This document shows, piece after piece, positions 1 through 12,360 of a stretch of 64,000 nt of DNA (the first letter of the stretch is position 1; each line of letters starts with the position of its first letter). A program made the translations under genes and the position numbers. This DNA is from Silene latifolia. Its lineage: Eukaryota; Streptophyta; Magnoliopsida; Caryophyllales; Caryophyllaceae. Under the pieces are notes generated by a model. The model was not told the origin of the DNA. It saw only the letters and a program-made list of their open reading frames with translations, and did not search any database. The DNA lies in contig NC_133529.1 of the NCBI RefSeq assembly GCF_048544455.1, positions 59,838,271 through 59,902,270 of the forward strand, in the 5' to 3' direction.

Positions 1-7
1 CCCAGGA

Positions 8-83
8 ATACTCGGCCGAGTATGGGAATACTCAACTGAGTAGAGGATACTCGGCCGAGTATACTCTATACTCAATCGAGTAT
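8..83. repeat. Four phased 16-bp palindromes in U3 of element I
   Basis: Two perfect 16-bp palindromes ATACTCGGCCGAGTAT lie at 8-23 and 47-62. Two degenerate copies lie at 28-43 and 68-83. Start-to-start spacing is 20, 19 and 21 bp, about two helical turns. The array ends about 50 bp upstream of the TATA box, the usual place for an LTR enhancer. The array may extend left of the window. Confidence 0.8.
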
Positions 84-133
84 CCGGTTTGACGGGTGTT
101 ATTTCCGCGGTTTGATTTAGAAAGGATTAGAGT

Positions 134-140
134 TATATAA
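134..140 (+). promoter_or_regulatory. TATA box of element I LTR
   Basis: TATATAA lies 50 bp downstream of the palindrome array and upstream of a CT-rich stretch (about 205-260) typical of plant LTR transcription starts. The function is inferred from position. Confidence 0.55.
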
Positions 141-789
141 TCGTGGATTAACAGTTTCTAATCATTTTCACAAAACCTAAACATTTAACCGTAACTCTAA
201 TCCTCTCCATATCTCTCTCAAGTGCGTGGATTGTTAGCAAGTTCCTTCATCTTTCATTGTATCATCGGTGTCGGTAAGTCCTTGATTTCATTAGTTCAAT
301 TGATTAATCTTTTAGGGTTTGCCTTGATTTGTGAATTGGGGGAAAAGGGTTTTGCATATGGTAATTGGAGTTTATGTGATTGCTGTTAAGTAAAGACTTC
401 GTAGAGGAGCCGTTCTAGATTTCTTTGCTTGTGTCTCGTTGTAGTTGTGCTAAGGTAGGATTTCCCTACTCAGTTTACTGTTAATTGATTTAAGATTATG
501 TTTGTATTGTGTACGATTGATTATCTGCTGATAATTGTTGGAGTGTTGGAGTTGGTGTGGTTGTTGATGATGTTCGCGAGGTGCGTCCTCGACTGAGTGG
601 AGTCACTTGCGGGAGTGGCTTCACGCCCTAGTTTCTCCCTCTGTGGAACCCGCCACAGAAGGGGATGTGCACATTAATGAACAGGGTTATCGCTCGTTGA
701 TGAGCGGGGCTTAGGAGGGGATTGGCTGCGGTCCCCCACTGGCGGTGAGGATTACCTGTTGCGATGGGTAATCTGGCAGAGCTTCACAC

Positions 790-2076
790 TGTTGGAGTAT
801 ATGTCCTCGACAATACTGCGATCAAATGTTTAAATCTCATAATAACAATACGTAAGGGATGATTCAATTATATAGTCAACTGATCAACATTAATCGGTAA
901 TGATTGGCTAACTAGAGTTTAACATTACTGTCGTTTAACGGTGGTGATCAGTTGATCCCTTAAGGTCACACCTATAGGACGATTCCCAAACAAGAAAGTT
1001 AATTAATTATATATCGATACAGATTAATTAAATCCTTAAATTGAACAAATTTATGAGTGAGAATATTGATATATTATTGTAATTTAATTAAATAAGATTT
1101 ATTTTAGTAATTAAAAGATTTTATTACTAAAATTCATTATTGTTTATGAAACAATTGAGATATGAATGAATGGTTAATAGTAATTACAAAATGTTGTGAA
1201 TTGTATTAACATGACCCATTTTATACCATGTAATTGTGAATTACTAGACAATTTGTTATATGTAATTTAATTAATGTATATAATGATATTTATTTGATAA
1301 ATATGCATTAAATTAATTAATAACATATTACATACTACATGTGACATATTGTGTGAAAAATGACAAAATGACAAAATAAAATGGAAGTTTATTTTACCTA
1401 AAGTGACCGAAAATTGGAGGGTGGAAGGAGTTAGTGGATGATTTGTTTTAAATAATAAAATAGACATAATCATTCATACTCTAACTAGCCTTACACCTAC
1501 TGATCTTGTGAAGAACAAAAGCTAAGGTGAGAAGGCCATGCATTGGCCTTCCATCACCTTCAAAACCGGCGCCCTCCTTTTCTAATAGGGGTTTTGGTTC
1601 TTATTTTGATTCATTCATTCATTCTTATAATAGAGTATTGCACAGTTCTCCTTCTTATCTCTCTAAAAGGTTTTAGAACCTCTAAAAATTATTCATCTTA
1701 TTCTAATATCACATAATAATATTACTAGTGTTGTAATAGATTTATTATTAGAATTATTTAGGAAATCTTATATATTAGTCTAGTTAATTAGTATATAAGT
1801 TTTAAGGGATAGTCTTGGGTGCAACTAAGAGGAGTGTCTTTATGCTTGAGACTTGAATATCTTGGAGGATCATCCCATATTATTTGAGCTCAAGAACAAG
1901 TGAAGGTAGGAGACCTTACTTGTGCCTATTTCGTACCATTTAACAATGTAAGGAATATTGTTTTCTTCTTTATTTCTTTTATTTTGTTATGCATGCAACT
2001 AGATCCACTAGTAAATAAATTATGGGTAATTTATAAAATGATTAAATGATTCTAATATGGGTATATGAACCTAACA
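790..2076 (+). repeat. Copia A 5' LTR
   Basis: 1287-bp LTR, TGTTGGAG to CCTAACA, closely similar to the 1290-bp right copy with scattered substitutions visible by eye. A TTATAATAG stretch near 1625, followed by a CT-rich tract, is a weak TATA candidate. Confidence 0.92.
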
Positions 2077-2091
2077 ATTGGCATCAAGAGC
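2077..2091 (+). other. Copia A primer binding site (tRNA-Met type)
   Basis: ATTGGCATCAAGAGC follows the LTR directly. It differs slightly from the TGGTATCAGAGC priming site seen intact in B, D and E, so the site has probably decayed. Confidence 0.75.
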
Positions 2092-4330
2092 TTTAGTGTT
2101 GCATGCATAATCTGTTTGGTTTTTCCGAGTTAAATGTAACTTAGTTAAAACTAGATATTTTGTGATTTATAAGGATAAAAGCCACAAAATTTTTTGCATG
2201 TTATACATTCTGGTTCTAAAATATTTTTAGGTCATATTGATGATTTATGGATGATTATTGCTTATTTTAATGATTTTTTTATGAAATAATTACATTTTAT
2301 TGAGTAAAATAAAATTTTATTTACTAAAGCTAGTTAAACTTCACTATTGGCCGTGATTTTTTATTATGACCTCACATGCATATTTTATGTATTATATGTA
2401 AAATTTCGTATTAATGTGATTAATATTGCGTGATTTATGATTTTTTTGTGATAAAAATGGTGTAAATGGAGGTTAAATGACTAAAAATAGTTAAACTTCG
2501 AAATAGGCCATGAAATTTTAATATGATGTTACATGCATATTTTACAGATTGTATGTAAAATTTGAGATAAATGTGGTTTATTTTGCGTGATTTATAATTT
2601 TAATGTTTAAAATGATATAAATAGTGACTATTTTTAGCAAAAATAGCTAAAATGAATTTTGTGGCATGAAAGTTTTCCCAAATGTTGTATATATAATATG
2701 AACATCAGATCTAAAGTTGCATGATTAATTTTGATTGATTTGGTATGATTATTGATTTTTATGTGATAAAATCGATAAAAGGGCAACTATATTAGTCATA
2801 AAAATAAATTCGAAATTTTTGGTTGAAATTTTGCCATTTCCACGATCTGGAATTTTTTTAAGAATGTTCAAAATTTTGATTTTGATTTTTCCGTAATTTT
2901 TATGTTTAATTTGGAATTAAATGGTAAAAGTTATGTTTTATACGATTTATTAATGAAATAAATTATAAATATTTTGTGGGCAAATTTTATTGAGTTTTTG
3001 GAATCTTGGTAATATTCCAGTATTTACAAAAAAATGTGATTTCGGATTTTTCCAAATTTTTATGATTTATTGGGAATTATTTCATAATTGTTATGGTTAA
3101 AAGAAGTTTAAATAAGCAATAATACAAAAATAAGTTGAATTATTGTCAAAAATTGAGTAAAGACTAATTTTTGAGTCCTAAAAGAGTTAGGATAATTAAC
3201 TTGGGCTTAAATTTGATTTAAGCATTGATTTGTGGTTTTAATAAGTTATTATCACGCATTTCCATAAAACCGGATTATATACGATATAAGGTTTAAATAG
3301 GGCAATTTGGAACATAGTTAGGTATGATAGATACATATTATAATGCTGCATATTTCATTGTTGAATGTCATATTTTATTTGTATAATTTTGAATTATGTA
3401 ATTTTATCTTAGTATGGCCTTAGTTTTTAATTGGTATTACCCGTAATGAAAGGGAATATCGATTTGGTTGTAATTTTAATGTGATTTTGCATCATCGTTT
3501 TGTAATTTAATAGATTTAAATTTGTATTATAAATGTATAATAGGAATAGCCATGTATTTTTATTATTATTTTGTAATTCCGGAGTTTCCTAAAGACGGAG
3601 CCATTCGAAAAGGAGTTCCGGTTAAGACGGTGTTTTCCTTGGGAGGCGTGTCACATGAAGTTCAAGGGACTAAAGGAGTTGGTTTCCGAATATGTAATAG
3701 ATTATTTGATTTTCTATTTTAGGAAGGCCATATTATAAAATTATTATTTGATTTGCATTTCTTTTAATATGTTGCATGCATTGCCAAATCGCCATAAACA
3801 ATACATGTATATCATATCGAGTAATCGACCGTATCAATTATAATTATCGTTAGTTCGAAAATTTAGTTCACTTAAAATTGATAGATAATAAATTGACTCG
3901 ACCTCACACATTTTAAAATATTGAGACTTAGCCTTACCAAATAACTAGGAACTCATGAATCCCAATTTCATATAGGTACAATACAGTATTGAAATATTAT
4001 ACTGGGTGCTTTCTTTGACGTTGGGTAAGTGGGGTGATAAATAGTTATTACACTTCGAAAATTTGGTTGCTCTCAACGAAAGTATTTGCGACCGTAGCCG
4101 CAATAGGTTCGGGCTAAAGATGAACTTTACGTAAATTCCTTGACGGAGAGTTCTAATTGTAGAATCGGTTAAGAGGGTTAACCCACCAAGATTATATTAG
4201 CAAGAGGTGTAGAGGGCTCATAGGCTCACATCCAAGATTTAATATGAATTTTTGGGTCTCGGAATCGTTTATATAATTGGGTGGAGGTCATTATATAAAT
4301 TCTAGAACATGCTAAAATGTTTTAGATACA
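2092..4330 (+). other. Copia A untranslated leader with about 155-bp degenerate tandem repeats
   Basis: This is AT-rich and has no credible ORF. Landmarks such as AGTTAAACTTC recur at about 2143, 2332, 2489, 2645 and 2793, so the leader contains degenerate units of about 155 bp. TGCGTGATTTAT recurs at about 2427 and 2584. A GC-richer island at 3570-3710 is conserved in the leader of copia B (36085-36205, opposite strand). Short ORFs here are not supported. Confidence 0.7.
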
Positions 4331-7300
4331 ACGATGAATGTTTAAATTTTCCCACTATTTCTTTGTTTTTTTAATGTTGTTCTATTTCATTACTCCTACT
4401 CATATACGATATTATTCGATTGTAAAACGAATCTCCCAAAACCACTATTGCTAACGACAAAGAATCTCTTTCTAAAATGAACCGTATCATAGGTTATGGA
4501 CTAGCTCCATAGGAATTGTTCTATTCCATAGAACTCGATAGGAATTGTCCTATGCAAATATAAGATTAGCATCTTAAAATCCTAACATACCTATGTATGA
4601 TTTCTTGTGAAGAAATATGACTAGAGGTAATGATTAGTCAAAATATGTTTTGATAATTCTTCTATGCATCCATGGTTCAAAAGTCTTATTGCTCAACCTA
4701 AACACTTTTCATCTAGCACTTAAGTTGTTAAGAGCATGACAATGTTAAAATTGGTAAATTAATTTGTTAGAAATTTTGATTGACCAAATACCACAATAGA
4801 GTTCATCCTTGTGAATGATTAACTAGGAATTTATATGAAGATAAGTCTTCATCAAGTAGAAATTCTTGAAGTAAGTGGGAGCAATATGAAGTAAAGTTCC
4901 TATCTTAATTGTTAAGGATAGAACTAGGCTTGAAAGAGAAGGTGTTAGACACTAAAATAGAGACCAACCCCAAATAAGTAAAGATCAAGGAAGTTGGTCG
5001 TGTGACTCCAACATATTCCTTCTTGAATATCTATGACATATAAATTTATGGATTTCATCGTATTTGGCCTTATCATGTGATGACTAGCAAGAATAAGTTT
5101 TGAAATTTACATGATTGGAACTAGGGTAGTTGCCATTTCATCCATGAACATATAAGTGTTATAGTGTACTCATTTTAGTTTTGTATTTAGAAATGTACCT
5201 CAATAACTGTTATGATGTACACTAACTCTAAATAAGAATATAATTCAAGTTTTGCATAAAAGGTAAAGAATTTCTCTATTATGCAATTAAAACAAGCGTT
5301 GTGCCATTACATACCACGATTAAGTTTATGGTGAGACCATACAAATTAAGGTAATTATATTCAAACTAAAAATAAATGTCATATATATTATATAAGACTC
5401 AAGTTGGTGATCCCATATTATTTCTCATTTCTTGATTGAAGGTCGCACTAAAACTAGTTTTGACTAGTATCCCATAGCATTTGATTGTGAATCTCATGAA
5501 ATGTGCGAATCTTGTATTCAAAGCAAGATATTTCGTGACTTTTCTTAAAAAGTATAGCGAATAGAATAAGTTATTCACCAAATACACTTCAATGTGTATA
5601 GTCAAATATATTTTCAATCTGAGAAGGTCATTATTACTTCTTCTCTTTTACCGACAAACTAGGTAGATACTTGGTATCCACTTAATGAGGTAAGAAGAGA
5701 AATTCTTTGAATAAATTCAATGAATTCTTCTTATGAAGTATAAAACCCAAAGTATTAGTACTTTGTTTAGGATAAGAACCATGAAGTAATGACTTTATTT
5801 TACACCAAATAGAGAGTGATATGGTATCACAAGATCACTTTCATAATCACACCCTATCAAGATAAGGTGTATTAGAAAGTTACAAATAATCCTATACGAT
5901 ATGATTGAATCTTTACTATAAAGTTGGAGATAGTTTCTGTTGCAAATTTGTCTAGCATTTATAATTTTTCCACTAAAACAGAATATAGTTAAAGCAATCA
6001 AGTACAATTCATATGAGATATGGTTAGGCCAGGTACCTAAATTGTAGCTTGTTTCGATAGTAAACATGTGCTCATGTTTCCTACAAGATCACGAGAACGA
6101 AGGGTTTGTGGCTCGTGATGGTGTCTATTAATAAAAGAGGATTATTTCTTAAAGACAGAGTGGGAGAAAATGTTCAAGAGCCACAAACTGAGAATAAGAC
6201 GTAGGAAGATGTTCCTTCTTGGTCAAAATCAGTAATTATTTCTTCGAAATCTAAAGTGGACAGGAGTCATGTTATTTTTGAAAGTAACAAGCCTGTAACT
6301 TATTAAGATGCTTTATCTAGTTTCAACTCCGCAAAAGTCCGAAGTGAGCATAAACATAAAGATGTTTATTTAGCTGGTTGGTTGGTGGCAAATGATTTGC
6401 ATGCAACAACAACGCCTCATTAAATTTGGTTTTTATAGTTGGATTTTAAAATCATCTTGCATGAGTTTTAAAAATCGCAACTATCCTAAGGTAGGATGTA
6501 GACTTAAGAAGAAATCTCGAGTAGAAGTTAAGGAGTTGAATTGTATGTTTTGATCATGTGATAAAATTTTCTCGATTTGTCGAGTAGTTTATACATGGAG
6601 TTTAGTGGGAGTAATATGGTGTTACTAATCTTATGTGTAAGGGACATATTGATCATTTTGAATGATAGAAGACTTAGGAGAAGAATAATACATATCTACG
6701 GTATCCAGACCTATAAAGATAGTTCTAAGAGGATATTAGCGTTAAATGAATATTCTTATGTTAATAAGAGTCTAGACAAGTTCAAAGGTATTGAACATGT
6801 AGAAATTGAATCCACGTGCTTCCGGTGTGGGATTAATTCATTACGCTAAGATGTATCACCATTCTTAAACTTAGTATACTTGGAGTATGACGAGAAGTTA
6901 CAAATTGAATCTTTGAGAGAAGTCTCTATATAGCCACATAGTTCTTTAGTTAGTACTCAGGAAGTACTAAAGATATGAAGCTAAGCATTTAGAATTGAGA
7001 TTGATTTATGTGTAAGGAGTTACACAAAACTATATTCTAAACACATTAAGGTTGGTTAGAGAACCATCTTGGCTATATTATTTAAGGAGGATATCTGCTA
7101 GAAACATCCGAGGCAGTTGAACAATGAGATGTACACAACGGAAATTGAGTACACTTGCAATAATGAGATATGCAAGAAGGAAGGGATGAAATTAGGATTC
7201 GGTTTTATGAATTGGAGGAACTATGGTAGTTCGTTACAATAACCGAAGGTACTATCCCTACACACTGTGAGGACAGTGGGATTTATTCAAAGGCAAGAGA

Positions 7301-7480
7301 GCATGTGTCCAGATTGGATCTAGACACGTAATCAAAGAAGTTCTTATAATTCAAAATTATTCACAAGAATGGGAAATAGTATATAGTAAGGTTAGGGAAA
7401 GTGCAAAGTATTGCTGAAACTTGCTAACCAAGGCCTTTTCATAGGCTAAGCATGATAAGTCATGCAATTTTAATTGAGTT
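4331..7480 (+). pseudogene. Copia A gag-pol remnant
   Basis: No long frame survives, but fragments line up with the pol of copia B. Near 6070-6180 is a counterpart of the integrase-RT linker. At 6577-6849 is an RT stretch where the catalytic YVDD region reads as CVRD, followed by a recognisable ILALNEYSYVNK segment. At 7100-7480 are remnants of the RNase H end. The surrounding gag, protease and integrase parts are too decayed to place exactly. This element is much older or more mutated than B. Confidence 0.65.
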
Positions 7481-7880
7481 GAGATGTATAGTTATATACA
7501 ATATTATGTATAAATTATAGATTATGTAGTAATTGATATGGTATCAATTTTACATATGTGATAATGTATTCATCGTTTGAGTTTTAGTAAAAACTCTTTT
7601 ATTACTTTGTTATATCCAAATAGGTTGTAAGGACAACGTTGAACCCTATTAAAGTGAACTGGATTAACATAGTATTGGCCCCTAGTTGCTTATATGAGGT
7701 GACGTCTCGAAGTGACTAGAGTGTGATGCGATTGATGGCAAGTTCAAGTGCCATAGAGTTATATGGGATAACTAGTCGATCACATAGGCAGACTATATGG
7801 GACACTCTGTCGGCTGACCGCTTATAGAGTTCTGGTAAATTTTATAAAGCCTGGTCGTGGCGAGAGCTATTATAGTATTC
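7481..7880 (+). other. Copia A 3' noncoding region, left part
   Basis: This noncoding stretch matches the complement of the 3' internal region of copia B (about 9540-9840). It is interrupted by copia B at 7880 and resumes at 38798. The last 5 bases (TATTC) are the target duplication of B. Confidence 0.75.
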
Positions 7881-9149
7881 TGTATTAATCTCATTTGATT
7901 ACATATTGAATATGTGAATAGTTAATTTAGTCATAAAATTAATTCAAAATCTTATGCATGCAAAACAAAAGCAAGAGTAAGGAGAAAATCAATTCTTACA
8001 TTGAGTATTTCGGATCAAATTGCACTAGCAAGTTCACCTTCTTACTAGTTCTTGAGCTTTCCAAAGGTGGAAGAACAAGATTCAAGTGGAGAATCTCTCC
8101 CAAGGAATTATACCCAAAGTAAAACCCTTAATAATTTTAATTAATATGATCTAGTATTAATTAAAATCTAATATAAACTTGACACAAAAATTGGATTTTG
8201 TTCTCTTCTTTTTCGGTTAAGAGGAGAGGATTTAATGAGTGTTTCTTTCTCTAAAAAATTTCACAAATGTAGAGAGTTGTCTATATTTTCTAACACTAGA
8301 AAACTATGTAGTGTAGAGGTGAATAATTATAGAAGAACCCTTGGGTCCCTCTAGGTAGAAAAACCGGGTGGGGGGTGGGACTTTTGGGAGCCAATGCATG
8401 CAAAAGTTGCTCTTCTCAAAAACTATAAGGTTGCATGGCTATAAACTAGAGTGATCATTGCGTTTTCTATTTAAAATAATCAACACAATTAAAAACCCTA
8501 ACCCTCCCCATTTACGGTACACCCAACATAAAATGGAAGGTCCATTTTATATTTGTCAATTGTCAAATTTGTCATATGTCACATGTTACATGACATGTTA
8601 CACTATAGTGTATTTTTAACATATTAAAAATCAACATATTAATAAAATATGTCACATACAAAATTAACTAGTAATTCTTAATTACTTGTACCAAAATGGT
8701 TTATCGAATTATAAATTTCAACAACTTGTATTTATAATAAATTATTCAACCTGTTTCAATTGTTTCATAAACAATAATTTAATCTAAGTAATAAAACGAT
8801 TCGATTACTTAGACCGTATCTTGTTTAATCGAATTACAATAAGATACGTAATTTTACTCACAAAATCATCCGTCAATTTTAAGCAATTTAATTAACTCGT
8901 ATCGGAATACGATTAATTAAATAATCAATTAAGAGCATTACCCTATAGGTATGACCTTAGGGGATCAACTGATCACCACCGTCGTACGATAGTAATGTCA
9001 AACTCTAGTCAGCCAATCATTACCGATATGTGTGGACCATTTGACTAAGAAGTATTATTTTCCCTCATGTATTCTTAATATGAGATTTAAACATGTGATC
9101 TCAATATGATCAACAATGTGATCGCATTATTGTCGGGGACACTCCAACA
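7881..9149 (-). repeat. Copia B 3' LTR
   Basis: 1269 bp, matching 37523-38797. It starts TGTATTAATC on the plus strand where the other copy has TGTTGGGATTCATTAATC, so 8 bp are missing next to the terminus. It ends CTCCAACA at 9149. Confidence 0.92.
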
Positions 9150-9162
9150 ATCTCCCACTTGT
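9150..9162 (-). other. Copia B polypurine tract
   Basis: On the minus strand the sequence reads ACAAGTGGGAGAT immediately before the LTR. The same tract precedes the 3' LTR of A at 39202-39213. Confidence 0.75.
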
Positions 9163-9917
9163 CCTCGACAAGTGTGCGTCACCAATTCTCTTGTCCTATT
9201 TCTATCTCCCACTCAATGCAAGGTGTCTTTCAAGTCGTACATGCAAGTGATCATATCGAGAGTGGTTTCCTCGATCTGGAGAACAACTGATTGACCTGAA
9301 TTATCTACCATAGATACCTTCCGAGCGTGGCCACGCATTTCCAGTTTATTACTCCTCGAGTGGCCCTGAGATATTGTTTTAACCCTGACAAGAGGGTGGA
9401 CAATTCCTATCGCACTATTCCCTTCGACTAGCCACAACTCATCATAACCCAAAATAAGCTTCTTTAACCCCATTTACGAAGGTCGTAGGAACATAAATCA
9501 AAGTTACTCTGAAACTGTGCCACCTTGAGCAAACAGTCTTTAGTCAAAAGACTCGACTCATTAGAATACTACAGTAGCTCTTGCCATGACCAGGCCATAT
9601 AATTTGCCAGAACTCCATAAGCGGTCATTAGGCCCGACAGAGTGTTCCAAACCTTCTGCCTATGTGATCGACTAGTCATCTCTTATGACTCTATGGCACT
9701 TGAACTTGCCATCAATCGCATCACACTCTAGTCACTTCGAGACGTCACCTCATACAAGTAACTATGGGCAATTACTATGTCAATTTAGTTCACTTTAATG
9801 GGGTTCAATCTTGTCTTTACACCCCATTTGAATATGACAAAGTAATGAAAAAATTAAAAAACAAATGTGATTATGCATATGAACAAATAAAACAACTCTT
9901 TTATTTCATATCAAAAT
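9163..9917 (-). other. Copia B 3' noncoding region
   Basis: This lies between the end of the RNase H frame and the polypurine tract. It is conserved with the corresponding region of A (7620-7880 plus 38798-39200). Small ORFs on either strand look incidental. Confidence 0.7.
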
Positions 9918-10913
9918 CTAACATAAAACTGGCATGCGTTTAAGTCCCATGGACACGACATGTCCATCATGTTTAGCCTGCGATAAAGGCTTGGTGAGCG
10001 GATCAACAATGTTATCATCCGTCCCAACCTTAAAAATCGCAATTTCCTTCCTTTCGATGAAATCTCTAATTACATGGAATTTTCTAAGTACATGTCTAGA
10101 TCTACTACTAGACTTGGGCTCTTTATCTTGGAAGATTGTCCCATTGTTGTCACAATAGAGATTAATGGGATCATTGGCGGTAGGTACTACTTTTAGCCCT
10201 TCCAAGAATTGCTTGATCCACATGCCTTCCTTGGCAGCTTCTGATGCTGCTATGTACTCAGCCTCCGTTGTAGAATCCGCAGTCACAGCTTCCTTGAAGG
10301 TTCTCCAGCTTACGGAACCACCATTGAGCATGAAAACAAATCCAGCTTGTGATTTCATGTCATCTCTATCTGTTTGAAAACTGGAGTCCGTGTAACCCTT
10401 AACACAGAGCTCGGAGTCACCTCCAAACATTAAGACAGAATCCTTTGTCCTTCGCAAGTACTTAAAGATGTTCTTGACGGCAATCCAGTGACTCTCACCT
10501 GGATTTCCTTGATATCTACTCGTCATGCTCAAAGCATATGAGACATCTGGACGAGTGCATATCATGGCATACATGATTGATCCAACGGCGGAAGCATAAG
10601 GGATCAACTTCATGCGTTCAACATCTTTGAGTTCGGTGGGTGATTGAGACTTGGTCAATATGGTCCCACTAACCATAGGAACCAAGCCTCTTTTGGATTG
10701 GTCCATGCTGAAGCGTCGAAGAATCTTATCAACATAAGATTCTTTACTTAATGCCAATATCCTTTTGGGTCTATCTCTATTGATCCGGATACCTAATATG
10801 CATTGTGCTTCTTCTAAATCCTTCATTTGGAAATGATTTCCAAGCCACTCCTTGACGGAAGACAACATAGGAATGTCATTTCCAATAAGTAGTATGTCAT
10901 CCACATACAATAT
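9918..10913 (-). pseudogene. Copia B pol: RT C-terminal half and RNase H
   Basis: An open frame of about 330 codons begins at the RT catalytic motif YVDD (codons at 10896-10907), followed by LLIGND. It continues with the RT thumb region and a copia RNase H domain: YTDSSFQTD, DSTTEAEY and LYCDNNGTI motifs, and a DPLTKPL tail. The frame is intact to its stop, but the N-terminal half of RT lies at 32811-33294 beyond element C. The split leaves no functional polymerase. The last five bases, AATAT, are the target duplication made by C. Confidence 0.92.
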
Positions 10914-12005
10914 TGGTCGGACTCACTTGGAGCCTAATTTTCGGTTACTTGTCGTTAGGAGCACCTATACCAAAACAGTATTTATAACTTCACAACCAAC
11001 TCTACTATTAGTAAAGAGGTAAGTAAAGGTCGGATCCCAAGGGACGGGTATTGATGTAGGATTTTCGATTGCAAGTAGCGGTGTCTAGGGGTGTCACGAT
11101 TTGGGTTGAGATAAGAAGATCACTAAACTAAATAGCAATAAAAGTAAACAAGCAAGATGATTAAAATGAGATGTAAACAATTGATTAAAAGCACTAGGGT
11201 GTCATGGGGTCATAGGGGATTCATGGGAATTGATCATACAAACATATTCTCAAATTATAAGCATGCAATTATTATTGTGATGGATCGAGTTGGTTTATAT
11301 GTTACAATTCTGGGAAGGTTTGGGTCCCGGAGCCGAATCGATTAGATTGTACAACACCTACAAGTCGATTTAATCCTCCCTACTCAACTATATGCATGGT
11401 CTAATGAGACTCGAGTTGGTTTATGTCTTACAAGTCTCATTGAAAAGGTAAGTGATGGGTAAAAAATGCAAGGATTCATAGGCTCGCATTTCATCAAACA
11501 TAACATGTGCATAAGTTGAGATCACAACAAGCAAGCAAATAAATTAAGAAAACATTTTAATTTAAGCATGAATCATACCCCATGTTGGTTTTCCCTAATT
11601 ACCCATTAACCCTAGTTAAGAAAACTACTCACTCATTATCAAGTTTAACATGTTAACAAGGTTGACAATCATATTAACAAAGCAAAACATGATGAATAAA
11701 TGAAGATGATTAACAATAATTAAAAAGGGATTAAGAGAATTACACCTACTAATGATTCCAAAATAAAGCAAAGAATAATAGAAGTACTTGACGAATGATT
11801 GGAAGGTTGTCAATCTCCCAATAATAACCCAAATAATCTTCAATTACCCAAAATAAAAGATGAACAAAAGAGAAATTAAGGAAATGAGATTTGTATTAAT
11901 ATTTGATTAGAAGTTGATTACAAGATTAAGAAGAGATTAGAATGATAAAAACTACACTAAAGATTGATAAGAAGAACATAATTCATCTAATTAGAATAAT
12001 GGGGT

Positions 12006-12012
12006 ATTTATA
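12006..12012 (-). promoter_or_regulatory. TATA box of element C LTR
   Basis: On the minus strand CCACTATAAATACCCC contains TATAAAT. The same box occurs in the other C LTR (21339-21345) and both F LTRs (43167-43173, 50773-50779). It implies U3 of about 680 bp and R-U5 of about 1.1 kb. Confidence 0.7.
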
Positions 12013-12159
12013 GTGGGGATTAGGTACACAAATTAGGGTTTACTAAGGGCTTAAATGACGATTAAGTCCTTGAGGAATCACTCCTCTCAGAAAAAATGCG
12101 AGTCTCCTTTTTGCCGGTCTTTCACAAATATGCGCATCTTTCATGGAGGGAAAAAGAAG

Positions 12160-12360
12160 ACGTAAGGGGCTGTAAGACAATCCGAGCGTCCAAGGGGTCG
12201 GGACGAGCGGATTTCGTGGTGGCTGGATGGGCGGATTGGTACGCTAGATGAGCAGATTGGGGCATGGTTGGACGGGCGTCCCTCTGGCAAAGACGCTCGG
12301 ATTCCTGAAGTGTTGGACGTGCGTCTTCATGGCTGGACGAGCGGATCTCGTCACAGCCTT
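12160..12360. repeat. CGAGCGGATT-type dyad cluster in C U3
   Basis: Repeated short units such as GACGAGCGGATT, GACGCTCGGATT and GGACGGGCGTC occur at irregular spacing about 150-350 bp upstream of the LTR TATA box. Equivalent clusters lie in the right LTR (about 32290-32470), in F LTRs, and upstream of the second ORF of C and F. Their position suggests an enhancer-like array. Confidence 0.75.

Larger units (their letters stand above)
1..789 (+). mobile_element. Element I: LTR, left part (interrupted by copia A)
   Basis: This segment reads as an LTR in plus orientation: short palindromes upstream of a TATA box (134-140), then a pyrimidine-rich leader-like tract and a donor-like GGTAAGT near 270. 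It is joined to 40504-40950 once copia A is removed, because CACAC flanks A on both sides (785-789 and 40504-40508). The joined LTR ends in GGGTGTCACA at 40950, an ending also seen in the Tekay-type LTRs here. Its 5' end and any coding region lie outside the window, so solo LTR and 3' LTR cannot be told apart. The family assignment is inference. Confidence 0.6.

Noticed and set aside
3522-3722. 66-codon gene in the copia leader
   Set aside because: The B counterpart does not keep the frame, and the ORF spans a conserved noncoding island.
12160-12360. CRISPR-like array of short repeats
   Set aside because: Units are irregularly spaced and degenerate in a plant retrotransposon U3; no fixed spacers or cas genes.
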